A stretch of DNA of 40,405 nucleotides, taken from Bacteroidaceae bacterium (GTDB lineage: Bacteria; Bacteroidota; Bacteroidia; Bacteroidales; Bacteroidaceae). Position 1 is the stretch's first letter, and each line of letters opens with the position of its first letter. A program made the translations under genes and the position numbers. The stretch spans positions 1 through 40,405 of the forward strand of contig JAFTYI010000022.1 in NCBI GenBank assembly GCA_017464815.1. Direction: 5' to 3'. This document shows, one piece after another, positions 1 through 7,833 of the stretch. A model generated the notes under the pieces. It did not search any database, was not told the origin of the DNA, and worked only from the letters and a program-made list of their open reading frames with translations.

Positions 1-275
1 GGGGCTAATGGGGATTCAGGGGGGGGGATGGAGGGGAAGGGGTCGCGATGGGAATCGCGGGGCGGGACTTTTGCACAGGACGGGGGAAGGGGTTTTATCT
101 GACGGGGGAGGATGGTTTTGCAGGTAGGGGAGAAAATTCTCAGGTAAGAGAAGAAAAAAAGGAGAAGCAAGGATTCTTTTGGAGGGAGAGGAAGAGGTAA
201 AGAGAACGAGGCAAAATGACTATATGAAAGGACACATAGCTTAATTAAGCATAAATCTATTTATTTTTACGACAT
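1..275. other. G-rich noncoding stretch upstream of ansA
   Basis: No convincing gene. From 1 to about 200 the + strand is strongly purine-rich, with many GGG/GGGG runs and a run of nine G at 19-27. Two + frames stay open from the edge, ending at TGA 100-102 and near 127, but they read as Gly-rich low complexity without recognisable protein. A short perfect stem (CGCGAT, loop GGGA, ATCGCG) lies near 46-61. From about 230 the sequence turns AT-rich into the ansA promoter. It could be a G-quadruplex-prone intergenic region or the tail of an upstream element. Confidence 0.5.
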
Positions 276-309
276 TTTGCTCATTATGCTGTAATTTTTC
301 GTATCTTTG
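276..309 (+). promoter_or_regulatory. Promoter of ansA (Bacteroidota type)
   Basis: TTTG at 276-279 and TATCTTTG at 302-309 are separated by 22 bases and match the Bacteroidota -33/-7 consensus (TTTG, then TAnnTTTG). Transcription would start near 315, leaving a leader of about 35 bases with the purine-rich AAAAGGAGAAG before ATG 352. Confidence 0.7.
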
Positions 310-351
310 CGGCCTCATTTGAAAAGGAGAAGAAAAAAAAGAGCATAGTAA

Positions 352-1401
352 ATGAAGCAAAAAAACGATATACCGGCTGTAATGTTAATCTATACTGGAG
401 GAACTATCGGAATGATAGAGAATCCGGAAACTGGGGCTTTGGAAAGCTTCAATTTTGAGCATTTGCAGAATCACGTACCGGAATTGAAACGCTTCAACTA
501 TCACATCGCAACATATCAATTCACACCCACGATTGACTCATCAGACATGGAGCCTGCCCTATGGGCAAAATTGGTGCATATCATCAATGACAACTACGAC
601 CGGTTTGACGGTTTCGTTATCCTCCATGGCACTGACACAATGGCTTACACGGCTTCTGCCTTGAGTTTCATGTTGGAAAACCTCAGCAAACCGGTGGTGC
701 TGACAGGCAGCCAATTACCCATCGGGACCCTACGCACTGACGGCAAGGAAAATCTGATTACGGCCATTGAGATTGCTGCGGCCAAACATCCCGACGGACG
801 ACCTATTGTACCAGAAGTAACCATTTTTTTCGAAAACTGTCTACTGAGAGGGAACCGCACAACCAAAAGCAATGCGGAGGGATTCAATGCATTCAACTCG
901 TTCAATTACCCGACATTGGCTCATGCCGGCATACACATCAATTATGCCCTTGACCATATCCGCCAACCTAACCCTGAACGTCCGTTGAAGCCACATTTCT
1001 TGTTTGACACCAACGTGATTATCCTCTCGCTATTCCCAGGCATACAGGAAGCCATCATTGACAGCGTGTTACACGTGCCAGGGTTAAAAGCCGTGGTAAT
1101 GAGGACATTCGGCTCGGGAAATGCGCCGCAAAAGGAGTGGCTGATAAGAAAATTAAAAGAGGCGACCGAACGGGGGCTCGTGATTGTAAACATCAGCCAA
1201 TGCATGTCGGGAGCCGTTGAAATGGGACGCTACGAAACAGGCATCCATCTTGCAGCCGCAGGAGTTATCAGCGGATATGACAGCACGGTGGAGTCGGCCG
1301 TCACCAAACTGATGTTCCTTTTAGGACATGGGCTTTCACCTGAGGAAATCAGAATGCAGATGAACCAATGCTTTGCTGGAGAAATCACAACCAACAGATA
1401 A
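352..1401 (+). CDS. ansA: Type I (cytosolic) L-asparaginase
   Basis: Hydrolyses L-asparagine to aspartate and ammonia in the cytoplasm. The 349-residue length fits type I asparaginases, and no signal peptide is present, unlike periplasmic type II enzymes. The N-terminal catalytic motif is TGGTIGM, with T18 as the expected nucleophile. The second catalytic motif HGTDTMAYTAS starts at H92, where T94 and D95 are the usual threonine/aspartate pair. Other family blocks seen are LTGSQLP and the RTDGKEN segment. The start ATG at 352 follows a purine-rich ribosome site and its own promoter. The gene stands alone on + and meets the DUF4293 gene head-on across a hairpin. Family assignment is secure; the preferred substrate (Asn rather than Gln) is inferred from the family. 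Confidence 0.95.
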   Translation: MKQKNDIPAVMLIYTGGTIGMIENPETGALESFNFEHLQNHVPELKRFNYHIATYQFTPTIDSSDMEPALWAKLVHIINDNYDRFDGFVILHGTDTMAYTASALSFMLENLSKPVVLTGSQLPIGTLRTDGKENLITAIEIAAAKHPDGRPIVPEVTIFFENCLLRGNRTTKSNAEGFNAFNSFNYPTLAHAGIHINYALDHIRQPNPERPLKPHFLFDTNVIILSLFPGIQEAIIDSVLHVPGLKAVVMRTFGSGNAPQKEWLIRKLKEATERGLVIVNISQCMSGAVEMGRYETGIHLAAAGVISGYDSTVESAVTKLMFLLGHGLSPEEIRMQMNQCFAGEITTNR

Positions 1402-1433
1402 GGAGAGCATTCATCATCCGTATCACCTAAAAA

Positions 1434-1480
1434 AAGGAAAGGGATTGTTGCTGAACACACCAGCACAATCCCTTTTCTTT
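1434..1480. terminator. Bidirectional terminator between ansA and the DUF4293 gene
   Basis: AAAGGGATTGTTGCTG (1438-1453) pairs with CAGCACAATCCCTTT (1461-1475) with one bulged T. It is flanked by A-rich sequence on the left and TTTTCTTT on the right. It lies between convergent genes and can serve both strands. Confidence 0.8.
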
Positions 1481-1523
1481 AATCATCCAATCTACGAGGA
1501 GAGAAGTACTCGTCTACCCTTTT

Positions 1524-2003
1524 TTAATCACGAAGGCGAAAAGACGATGCTCCCAAAATAACCGACGCCTCCTTCTTTCGAATGGCCAAGAAAGCCATAA
1601 ACAGGAGAATCAAGACTACAACAGGAGCCGCCAAAGCCCACAAAGTGATATCAGACAAAAGGACATCCAAACGACTCTTATAGCAAAAGTAGAATGCCGC
1701 ATAGGTCGACAAAAAACCTACCGTCACCAACATTGTATAAATCGTCATGCGCTTCTGTAAATCGTAGTTTTGGAAAAACGCCAAAAACAGGGTGAACAAC
1801 GACAACAATGAGATGCCTATTGCCAACACCATCAAAGCCCAAGGAGCATTGCTGACGACTTCGCCAGTAGCACTATCGGACAGACTCCAACAGGTCAACT
1901 CGTAAGAAGAGGCACTATCGCGCACAACAAAACTCGCCAAGCGGCTCTGTGAGACAATTGCCATCAGCACGGCTGACACCAACAGATACAAGCGTTGAGC
2001 CAT
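1524..2003 (-). CDS. DUF4293 family four-helix membrane protein
   Basis: 159-residue integral membrane protein. Four hydrophobic segments are visible: near residues 3-25 (LYLLVSAVLMAIVSQ), 53-75 (ALMVLAIGISLLSLFTLFLA), 85-107 (IYTMLVTVGFLSTYAAFYF) and 120-142 (WALAAPVVVLILLFMAFLA). Cytoplasmic basic residues follow the last one (RKKE). This matches the Bacteroidota DUF4293 family, commonly found next to the omega-subunit gene, as here (9 bases downstream of rpoZ). Biochemical function is unknown. It is probably co-transcribed with bamD and rpoZ and ends at the hairpin shared with ansA. Confidence 0.8.
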   Translation of the reverse strand: MAQRLYLLVSAVLMAIVSQSRLASFVVRDSASSYELTCWSLSDSATGEVVSNAPWALMVLAIGISLLSLFTLFLAFFQNYDLQKRMTIYTMLVTVGFLSTYAAFYFCYKSRLDVLLSDITLWALAAPVVVLILLFMAFLAIRKKEASVILGASSFRLRD

Positions 2004-2012
2004 ACAATCGGA

Positions 2013-2363
2013 TTAGAAATTGATGTTTGCCTGCATTTTCTCCTTTTCCTTTGCGGGATTACGGAAGTAAACCTTGTGCTCGGCATATTCCTGAGCCGCA
2101 ATCAAAGAGGGTTTGGGCAACTTTTCATAGAAACGAGAGATTTCAATCTGTTCGCGATTCTCAAACACCTCTTCCAAGCTGTCGTTATATGAAGCAAACT
2201 CGGAGAGTTTCTTTGAAAGCTCACCTTTGAGATCCGCTGAAATCTGGTTGGCACGCTTGCCAATGATGGCAACAGTTTCGTAGATATTGCCTGTGTCTTC
2301 GCACAAATCCATCAAATTACGGGTAACGGTATTCGAGGGGGCATTTGTCTTTTTGTAATCCAT
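2013..2363 (-). CDS. rpoZ: RNA polymerase omega subunit, Bacteroidota type
   Basis: 116-residue small subunit that helps assemble RNA polymerase by binding beta-prime. The core NIYETVAIIGKRANQIS (about residues 27-43) is the omega signature: it resembles the conserved RRARQL/KRANQI helix of RpoZ, with E. coli-like arrangement but diverged flanks. The C-terminal part (EEVFENREQ... FYEKLPKPSLIAAQEYAEHKVYFRNP) is typical of Bacteroidota omega-like proteins. It lies 52 bases downstream of bamD and 9 bases upstream of the DUF4293 gene, the common order in this phylum, suggesting a bamD-rpoZ-DUF4293 operon. Confidence is high for the family and moderate that it is a stoichiometric polymerase subunit. 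Confidence 0.85.
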   Translation of the reverse strand: MDYKKTNAPSNTVTRNLMDLCEDTGNIYETVAIIGKRANQISADLKGELSKKLSEFASYNDSLEEVFENREQIEISRFYEKLPKPSLIAAQEYAEHKVYFRNPAKEKEKMQANINF

Positions 2364-2415
2364 ATATTTTTTCTTTTTTAGATAATTGATAATTCTATGT
2401 TTTCAATCGCTATTT

Positions 2416-3273
2416 TTATTCTTCATCGACGTTTCCGTTCGATTCTTTATTGATTTTCTTCAGCATCTGGTCAGCCTCTTCCATGTATTCGCTTTCAGGA
2501 TAATCATTCTTGAATGCGTAATATTCGTCCTGTGCATCGCGCATACGTTCGTGTTTCTTTTCATCCACACTCTGCATAGCCATCTGATACTTGGCTCGCA
2601 GAATCAATATGGCAAACTCCTCACGTTGGAGGCAATAAGGATAGTCTTTGAGGGCATTTTGTGCCGTGATGACACACGATTCGTAGTTGTTTGCGTTCGC
2701 TTGTGCAGAAGTCGACGAGAAGTTGAAATTTCCCGTATAAGGCCCCAAGTTATAGTACAGCTTGGCTGTTTCATACTCTTTCTGTGCCAAATTGTTTTGC
2801 AAATCGTACAGCATATTGTGAACGATTTCGTTCTTCTTGCTCTGAGGATAATACTCCAAGAAGAGCTGCAACTCCTTGATGGCCTTCACCGTGGCCGTCT
2901 GATCCAAACGTGGCTCAGGCACCGACATGTACAAGGTCTTACCCGTGTAGTAGCGTGCCTCTTCGGCGTACACTCCCCTTGGATAGTTGTTGTAGTAGGT
3001 CGTGAAATAGTGCGAAGCCGTTTCGTAGTCCTCCATGCCATAGTAGCACATGCCGACCATGAAGAGCGTCTCCTCGGCCTTATCCGTTCCCTTCATGATG
3101 GAGATAAGCTCGTCCAAAATGACGGCAGCTTTTGAATACTTTCCTGACATGTAGTACTCCTTTGCCGCCTCATACTTATACTCGTAATCGGTACTTTTCA
3201 ATATCTTATTGTAGGTGTTGCACGAAGTCAACATCCACAACAATCCGAAACAAATTCCTATATATTTCTTCAT
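2416..3273 (-). CDS. bamD: BamD, outer membrane assembly lipoprotein
   Basis: Lipoprotein of the BAM complex that inserts beta-barrel proteins into the outer membrane. The start chosen is ATG at 3273 (285 residues), giving MKKYIGICFGLLWMLTSC: a signal peptide with lipobox ending LTSC. The longer in-frame start at 3324 would put the signal inside the protein, and the gene's own promoter at 3294-3324 overlaps that extension. TPR-like helices follow: YEAAKEYYMSGKYSKAAVILDEL, EETLFMVGMCYYGMEDYETASHYFTTYYNNYPRG, and later YYAFKNDYPESEYMEEADQML. This matches YfiO/BamD. It heads the bamD-rpoZ-DUF4293 group. It is essential in most Gram-negative bacteria (family knowledge). Confidence 0.9.
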   Translation of the reverse strand: MKKYIGICFGLLWMLTSCNTYNKILKSTDYEYKYEAAKEYYMSGKYSKAAVILDELISIMKGTDKAEETLFMVGMCYYGMEDYETASHYFTTYYNNYPRGVYAEEARYYTGKTLYMSVPEPRLDQTATVKAIKELQLFLEYYPQSKKNEIVHNMLYDLQNNLAQKEYETAKLYYNLGPYTGNFNFSSTSAQANANNYESCVITAQNALKDYPYCLQREEFAILILRAKYQMAMQSVDEKKHERMRDAQDEYYAFKNDYPESEYMEEADQMLKKINKESNGNVDEE

Positions 3274-3293
3274 CACACTTTCAAAATAGCGTG

Positions 3294-3324
3294 CAAATTT
3301 ACGGATATTCAGTGAATTAAGCAA
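3294..3324 (-). promoter_or_regulatory. Promoter of bamD
   Basis: On the - strand TTG (3322-3324) lies 20 bases from TAAATTTG (3294-3301), a full match to TAnnTTTG. Transcription would start near 3288, about 15 bases before ATG 3273, which fixes the short start of bamD. Confidence 0.7.
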
Positions 3325-3339
3325 TCAAATTGATATTTT

Positions 3340-3762
3340 TTAATATTCCGCTTCGTATTTCTCGAAGGAAAACGTCGTGGCATCCAAGGTGCGACACGAT
3401 AGTTTCTTGTTTGCTTGGTACCTCTGTTTCAACTTGGTATACTTCTTCTGCAACTTGCTTTTCTTTTCAGAGAAAAACACCGTACACGTGCGATTCGGCA
3501 GGTTTTCAGCATTCTCGAGATAGCCTTTCAGCTGATAACTATACAAGCTGCGTCCTTCCAGAAAGCCTTTCTTGACCAAGCCTATGCCTTGAATCTCTTG
3601 AATCTCAGTAAAGTGCATAATAGAGTCGCCAAATGCCGTTGCTACTCCAAAGATGTAGACTGTTTGTGTATCCGCCGACTTGTCTCCCTTAGCCCAAAGT
3701 GTCTCCGAGCCGAGAAACAGGGCGCATACAAAGATTGCAAATTGTATAAAAAACTTTTTCAT
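3340..3762 (-). CDS. Small secreted protein, unknown function
   Basis: 140 residues. The N-terminus MKKFFIQFAIFVCALFLGSETLWA is a clear Sec signal peptide, with cleavage expected after LWA, so the mature protein of about 116 residues is periplasmic or exported. No lipobox is visible. The mature part (TQTVYIFGVATAFGDSIMHFTEIQEIQG) is followed by a Lys-rich middle (SEKKSKLQKKYTKLKQRYQANKK) that could form a short amphipathic helix, and two Cys (in NRTCTV and LSCRT) that could pair. I recognise no family. It lies 38 bases downstream of the sigma factor gene on the same strand, so it may be partly co-transcribed with it. Confidence 0.75.
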   Translation of the reverse strand: MKKFFIQFAIFVCALFLGSETLWAKGDKSADTQTVYIFGVATAFGDSIMHFTEIQEIQGIGLVKKGFLEGRSLYSYQLKGYLENAENLPNRTCTVFFSEKKSKLQKKYTKLKQRYQANKKLSCRTLDATTFSFEKYEAEY

Positions 3763-3800
3763 TCACCTATATTTTATTTCATACTTACCTACGTTCACAA

Positions 3801-4664
3801 CTATGTCCCCAAGAATGGCTTCAGCAACTTGTTATATTCGCCCAACCTCAGTTTCTTCAGCGTCTTTTCCTTTATCTGCCTCACCCTCTCGCGACTCAAG
3901 TTCAACCTGACGCCTATCTCCTCAAGTGTTTTCTCTGACTGGCCAATGCCATAAAACATGCTGAGGATGGCTCTTTCCCTTTCGGGCAGACAAGCCAACG
4001 TGCGATGCACTTCGGTTCGCAGGGATTCCTTATCGAAGACGCCATCGTCCACCGGCGCTCCCTCATCGGGCAAGACATCCAACATCGAATTCTCTTCGCC
4101 CTCGTAAAAAGGAGCCTCCAGGCTCATGTGGCGTCCCGACACTTTCAGGAGTTCCTCCACCTGCTCGGTTTCCATATCCAAAAGTTCGGCCAACTCAGCC
4201 ACCGACGGATTCCGCTCATTCTTCTGCTCAAACTTGGAGAAGGCGCGGTTTATCCGATTCAGACTACCCACCTGATTCAATGGCAAACGGACAATCCGCG
4301 ACTGCTCGGCCAAGGCCTGCAGAATGGATTGCCGAATCCACCACACGGCGTAGCTGATGAACTTGAATCCGCGTGTCTCATCAAATTTCTCTGCGGCCTT
4401 TATCAACCCGACGTTTCCCTCATTGATGAGGTCGGGCAGACTCAGTCCTTGGTTCTGATACTGCTTGGCCACAGACACGACGAAGCGCAGATTTGCCCTT
4501 GTCAACCGCTCCAACGCGCGCCGATCGCCCTTGCGGATGCGTTGTGCCAACTCTGCTTCCTCTTCCACCGTGATCATCTCTTCGCGCCCAATCTCCTGCA
4601 GGTATTTCTCCAGTGCGGCGCTTTCACGGTTGGTTATGCTTTTGAAAATTTTCAGTTGTCTCAT
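3801..4664 (-). CDS. rpoD: Primary RNA polymerase sigma factor (short Bacteroidota form)
   Basis: 287-residue sigma-70 factor. It begins directly with region 1.2 ([32 protein letters not shown]), with no acidic region 1.1 or large insert, as in the Bacteroidota primary sigma. Region 2 is complete: [17 protein letters not shown] (2.1), [20 protein letters not shown] (2.2), and [20 protein letters not shown] (2.3-2.4, melting and -7 recognition). Regions 3 and 4 follow, ending in the helix-turn-helix [19 protein letters not shown] (4.2). This is the factor expected to read the TAnnTTTG promoters found across the window. A -7 box at 4688-4695 lies just upstream of its ATG. Confidence 0.93.
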   Translation of the reverse strand: MRQLKIFKSITNRESAALEKYLQEIGREEMITVEEEAELAQRIRKGDRRALERLTRANLRFVVSVAKQYQNQGLSLPDLINEGNVGLIKAAEKFDETRGFKFISYAVWWIRQSILQALAEQSRIVRLPLNQVGSLNRINRAFSKFEQKNERNPSVAELAELLDMETEQVEELLKVSGRHMSLEAPFYEGEENSMLDVLPDEGAPVDDGVFDKESLRTEVHRTLACLPERERAILSMFYGIGQSEKTLEEIGVRLNLSRERVRQIKEKTLKKLRLGEYNKLLKPFLGT

Positions 4665-4687
4665 GCATAGACAACAAATTTTCTGTG

Positions 4688-4695
4688 CAAAAGTA
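4688..4695 (-). promoter_or_regulatory. -7 box of the sigma factor gene
   Basis: On the - strand TACTTTTG matches TAnnTTTG exactly, 23 bases upstream of ATG 4664. No good -33 TTTG is visible at the usual distance. Confidence 0.5.
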
Positions 4696-4797
4696 CTATT
4701 TTATATTGGATTTATCTCGAATTTCACCTTTTTTATCATGCAAAAAGCTCATAATTGTCGAAAACGGACAAAATATGCATCATGCACAAAATGGTGT

Positions 4798-5562
4798 TCA
4801 CACCTCAATCAGTGCACCATCGTAGGCGAGATGCACGCCGGAGGGCAATGTCTTCTCCACCTCGGCATGAAGGCCAATCTGGTGACTCATGTGGATGAAC
4901 CACGTCTGCTTGGCGCCCACGCGACCGGCCATCTGCAAGGCGTCGGCAAGGCTCTGATGAGTGTCGTGCGCCTCGTGGCGTAGGGCGTTCACTATCAAGC
5001 AGTCAAGCCCTTGCAAGAGATCCCACTCTTCGTCGGGAAGTGTCTTGAGGTCGGTGATATAAGCCAACCGTCCGATGCGATAGCCAAGGATGGGGAGCCG
5101 GCCGTGCATCACCCGCAGGGGCACAACCTCTATACCTTTTATATATATAGGCACGTGCGGAGCAATTTCGTCCACGGTGATGCGAGGGATGCCCGGATAG
5201 GGATTGGGACGGAAGCAATAGGGGATGCGTGTGCGGATGTCGTTCACCGTCAGTGCATCGCCGTAGAGGGATATGTCGCCAAAGGCACAATAGGGACGCA
5301 GGTCGTCCACTCCACCCACGTGGTCGTAGTGTTCGTGAGTGAGAAGGACGGCATCGATGGGCCGGAAGTCGTCGTAGCGAATCATCTGCTCGCGGAAGTC
5401 GGGGCCACAATCAATCAAGAGGCGCACGCCATCGACCTCCACCATGGCTGAAGCGCGCAAGCGCCGGTCACGAGGGTCGGCCGAGGTGCAGACGGCGCAC
5501 CGACATCCGATTTGTGGCACTCCTGTGGAGGTGCCGCTTCCGAGTATGGTCACTTTCATCAT
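4798..5562 (-). CDS. PhnP-like MBL-fold metallohydrolase
   Basis: 254-residue metallo-beta-lactamase-fold enzyme, cytosolic. The N-terminus GSGTSTGVPQIGCRCAVC carries Cys20, Cys22 and Cys25, the zinc-binding cysteine cluster of the PhnP subgroup. The metal motif HEHYDH runs H76-H81 (LTHEHYDHVGG). Further ligands are probably the His in VMHGRLP, the Asp in YITDLK and the His in FIHMSHQIG. The end SGVHLAYDGALIEV resembles the PhnP terminus. PhnP hydrolyses cyclic phosphates, but no phn genes are nearby, so the substrate here is unknown; Bacteroidota usually annotate these simply as MBL-fold hydrolases. It follows murB by 33 bases on the same strand, suggesting co-transcription. Either of two adjacent ATGs (5562, 5559) could start it. 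Confidence 0.85.
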   Translation of the reverse strand: MMKVTILGSGTSTGVPQIGCRCAVCTSADPRDRRLRASAMVEVDGVRLLIDCGPDFREQMIRYDDFRPIDAVLLTHEHYDHVGGVDDLRPYCAFGDISLYGDALTVNDIRTRIPYCFRPNPYPGIPRITVDEIAPHVPIYIKGIEVVPLRVMHGRLPILGYRIGRLAYITDLKTLPDEEWDLLQGLDCLIVNALRHEAHDTHQSLADALQMAGRVGAKQTWFIHMSHQIGLHAEVEKTLPSGVHLAYDGALIEV

Positions 5563-5595
5563 ACCTTAATAATATAATTGCTTAAACCCCAAAAA

Positions 5596-6621
5596 TCAAC
5601 TTATAATATTCACTTCGGGATAAATCTCCACTCCGAACTTCTCCCTCACGTCGTGGCGGACGGCTTCGCTCAAGTCCATCACTTCGCGCCCGGTGGCTCC
5701 TCCCAAGTTGACGAGCACCAAGGCCTGTTTGTCGTGTACGGCCGCGCGCCCAAGGGAGCGTCCCTTCCATCCGCATTGCTCAATCATCCATCCGGCGGGG
5801 ATTTTCACGCGTTCATCGTCCACTTCATAGAATGGCACTTGGGGATAATCCTCGCGAATGCGCTCCATCACCTGGCGAGAGACGACGGGATTCATGAAGA
5901 AACTGCCCGCATTGCCCACCACCTGAGGGTCGGGCAATTTGCTTTCGCGAATGTTGATGACGGCTTGGCGGACATTTTCGAGGGAGACCTCGCCACCCAT
6001 GTGCTCAAGCTCGGCGCGAATGTTGCCATAATCCAAGTGAAAGAGGGGCTTCTTCTGCAAGCGGTAGGTCACGTGAGTAATCACGAACCTCTTCCCCAAC
6101 GGTCCTTTGAAGGCGCTCTGACGATAGGCGTAGCCACACTCCTTGACGCTGAACACGTAAGGTTGGCCCAAGGTTGTCTCAACCGTCTCCACCTCCACAA
6201 TCAGGTCCTTCACCTCCACACCATAAGCACCGATGTTTTGCACGGCGCTGGCTCCCACTTCGCCGGGGATAAGGGAGAGGTTCTCCATGCCTCCCCACCC
6301 TTGACTGACGGTGTAGGCCACCAGCTCGTCCCACACTACGCCGGCACCTACGCGCAAGTGGAGACAGGTGTCGTCCTCATGCACCACTTGCCACCCTTTG
6401 ATGGCCGAATGCATGACGACTCCCTTGTAGTAGTCAGAGGCGAACAACAGGTTGCAGCCCCCTCCGATGTGAATCCAAGGGAGCTTTGCCCACTCAGTTT
6501 TCATGAACATGAGCAACGTGCGCAACTCGCTCACCGAGGCGTACTCCACCCAATGGGCCGCCTTCACGTCCATACCAAACGTATGGAGGGATTTCAATGA
6601 ATAGTCAGTGCAATGTTTCAC
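5596..6621 (-). CDS. murB: UDP-N-acetylmuramate dehydrogenase (MurB)
   Basis: FAD/NADPH enzyme that reduces UDP-GlcNAc-enolpyruvate to UDP-MurNAc in cytosolic peptidoglycan synthesis. 341 residues. The FAD domain starts with NTFG-like [10 protein letters not shown] and [10 protein letters not shown] (about residues 51-60). The [20 protein letters not shown] block (118-137) is diagnostic. Expected catalytic residues are R167 in [10 protein letters not shown]240 in [10 protein letters not shown] and E336 in EIYPEVNII. The length and the extra C-terminal insert fit type I MurB. The ATG at 6621 is the natural start. It is followed by the MBL hydrolase gene and preceded, across 82 bases with CCTTAAA repeats, by the DUF4348-like gene on the same strand. 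Confidence 0.95.
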   Translation of the reverse strand: MKHCTDYSLKSLHTFGMDVKAAHWVEYASVSELRTLLMFMKTEWAKLPWIHIGGGCNLLFASDYYKGVVMHSAIKGWQVVHEDDTCLHLRVGAGVVWDELVAYTVSQGWGGMENLSLIPGEVGASAVQNIGAYGVEVKDLIVEVETVETTLGQPYVFSVKECGYAYRQSAFKGPLGKRFVITHVTYRLQKKPLFHLDYGNIRAELEHMGGEVSLENVRQAVINIRESKLPDPQVVGNAGSFFMNPVVSRQVMERIREDYPQVPFYEVDDERVKIPAGWMIEQCGWKGRSLGRAAVHDKQALVLVNLGGATGREVMDLSEAVRHDVREKFGVEIYPEVNIIS

Positions 6622-6676
6622 TTTATGAATTATTAATTATGAATTCTAGATTATGAATCATGAATGTCATGCGACA

Positions 6677-6703
6677 CCTTAAACCTTAAACCTTAAACCT
6701 TAA
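6677..6703. repeat. Heptamer tandem repeat CCTTAAA
   Basis: Three full CCTTAAA units (6677-6697) plus CCTTAA, directly after the stop codon of the DUF4348-like gene. The preceding AT-rich stretch has the near-repeats ATTATGAATT / TTATGAATCATGAATG. It may be slippage-prone; no function is assigned. Confidence 0.8.
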
Positions 6704-7561
6704 TCAATTACTCATGTCCTCAAACCTCGTGAGCATCCATTCGCCATCGATGCGACGGAAGTAGGAGGTGGTGCTGAAGTTTCCTCCCAAACTCTTGCAG
6801 GTGAGAATTTTCCTTTTCGGCCGGCGCGAGGGCTTCACGCCATAATCGACGTTCACCAACAGGTGCTCGGGCAACATCGGGCGGAAGGCAAACCATTGCT
6901 CCATGTCGATGTTGGCCTCCAGGATGTTGAAGTCGTCCTCGGGGTCAAGGGTGACGAACGTCATGGGGTCGTTCACGTGGAGGCTCTGAAAGAGGCTATC
7001 GGCCACAAAGCGGTGATAGAAGGTGAAGAAGTCGCGATGCTTGTAGGAGGCCATCTCCGCCTCGTGCATCTTGAGGAGGCGCCAACATCCGCCAATCTTC
7101 TCGAAGAGGAAGGTGCGCACCTGACCCGCCTTCACGTCCACACACTCCACATGAGCCTTCCTCATGGCGGTGTCGCGCTCGGCTTCCATCTCAGCATCAC
7201 GTTCGAAGAGGGTGTAGTAGATGTCCGTCAACCCCAGCAGGTTCAAGGAGGCCCACTCCTGCTCGCCGACCAAGGTCTCCTGCCCTTTGCGAAGACAGGG
7301 AAGGGGGAAGTCGATGCGATGTTTCTGCATCATCGTGTCGGCACAGAATTCATGGAGAAACTCCTCGAAAATTCCGTCCTCACCTGAAAAAACTTTTTCC
7401 TCAACGGGGGAGAAAAAAAGTGAGTCCGAATCCACCTCGGCCAACGTGTCGGCCACGGGCACCACGGAGAATGCAGGAGGAGCGGATGCCTCCGGCTTCT
7501 GCCTCACACAAGCGGCGCAACAGAGCAACACCGCCACACTTATTCCCCAAAGAAACTTCAT
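6704..7561 (-). CDS. DUF4348-like lipoprotein
   Basis: 285 residues from ATG 7561, which gives MKFLWGISVAVLLCCAAC: a lipoprotein signal with lipobox CAAC. The in-frame start at 7600 adds 13 residues before the signal and is less likely. After a low-complexity linker rich in Ala/Pro/Ser/Asp comes IFEEFLHEFCADTMMQKHRIDFPLP, then two repeated-looking regions with FFTFYHRFVADSLFQSLHVNDPMTFV. This pattern, repeated FxxFxxxFxxDxxFQ plus a DPMTFV-like strand, resembles the Bacteroidota DUF4348 family; I am fairly but not fully sure. It is probably anchored to a membrane facing the periplasm. Function unknown. A -7 box far upstream (7757-7764) implies a leader of nearly 200 bases holding 22-bp tandem repeats. 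Confidence 0.75.
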   Translation of the reverse strand: MKFLWGISVAVLLCCAACVRQKPEASAPPAFSVVPVADTLAEVDSDSLFFSPVEEKVFSGEDGIFEEFLHEFCADTMMQKHRIDFPLPCLRKGQETLVGEQEWASLNLLGLTDIYYTLFERDAEMEAERDTAMRKAHVECVDVKAGQVRTFLFEKIGGCWRLLKMHEAEMASYKHRDFFTFYHRFVADSLFQSLHVNDPMTFVTLDPEDDFNILEANIDMEQWFAFRPMLPEHLLVNVDYGVKPSRRPKRKILTCKSLGGNFSTTSYFRRIDGEWMLTRFEDMSN

Positions 7562-7610
7562 TTTTCCCATGACTTCAATCACAATACTGACGCACACCAA
7601 ATGTGAACAT

Positions 7611-7676
7611 ACCTTAACCCAAGGATGAGCCTACCTTAACCCAAGGCTAAGCCAACCTTACCCCAAGGGTGGGCTT
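7611..7676. repeat. 22-bp tandem repeat, three copies
   Basis: Three units at 7611-7632, 7633-7654 and 7655-7676. Each starts ACCTTAACCCAAGG (ACCTTACCCCAAGG in the third) and continues with a variable half (ATGAGCCT, CTAAGCCA, GTGGGCTT). They lie in the probable 5' leader of the DUF4348-like gene. Each unit contains CCTTAaCCCAAGG-type dyad symmetry (CCTT..AAGG). Confidence 0.85.
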
Positions 7677-7756
7677 GCCTCATCCATAGGGCGGAAAAGG
7701 GGCGCTTCACGACGGTGATTTGTCCATACAAAACACTATAGTTCCAAATTTATCCG

Positions 7757-7764
7757 CAAAAGTA
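7757..7764 (-). promoter_or_regulatory. -7 box, probable promoter of the DUF4348-like gene
   Basis: On the - strand TACTTTTG matches TAnnTTTG. It is about 195 bases upstream of ATG 7561, so the transcript would carry the 22-bp repeats in its leader. No clear -33 is seen. Confidence 0.45.
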
Positions 7765-7787
7765 ACGCTTTTTTCGGTTTTAATGGT

Positions 7788-7795
7788 TAACTTTG
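7788..7795 (+). promoter_or_regulatory. -7 box, probable promoter of pheS
   Basis: TAACTTTG matches TAnnTTTG, 38 bases upstream of the pheS ATG. It is divergent from the - strand box at 7757-7764, about 24 bases away, making a compact back-to-back promoter region. Confidence 0.55.
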
Positions 7796-7833
7796 CGGCG
7801 TTTTTGCAAAATTGAACAAACAATTATCCGTAT

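Noticed and set aside
1-127. Gly-rich partial gene at the left edge
   Set aside because: Two + frames are open only because of G-rich composition; no domain or codon bias.
4798-5562. Calling the MBL enzyme a true PhnP of C-P lyase
   Set aside because: No phn genes are near; only fold and Cys cluster support the subgroup.
5578-6600. 340-codon + frame over murB
   Set aside because: Shadow of murB; His/Leu-rich with no recognisable domain.
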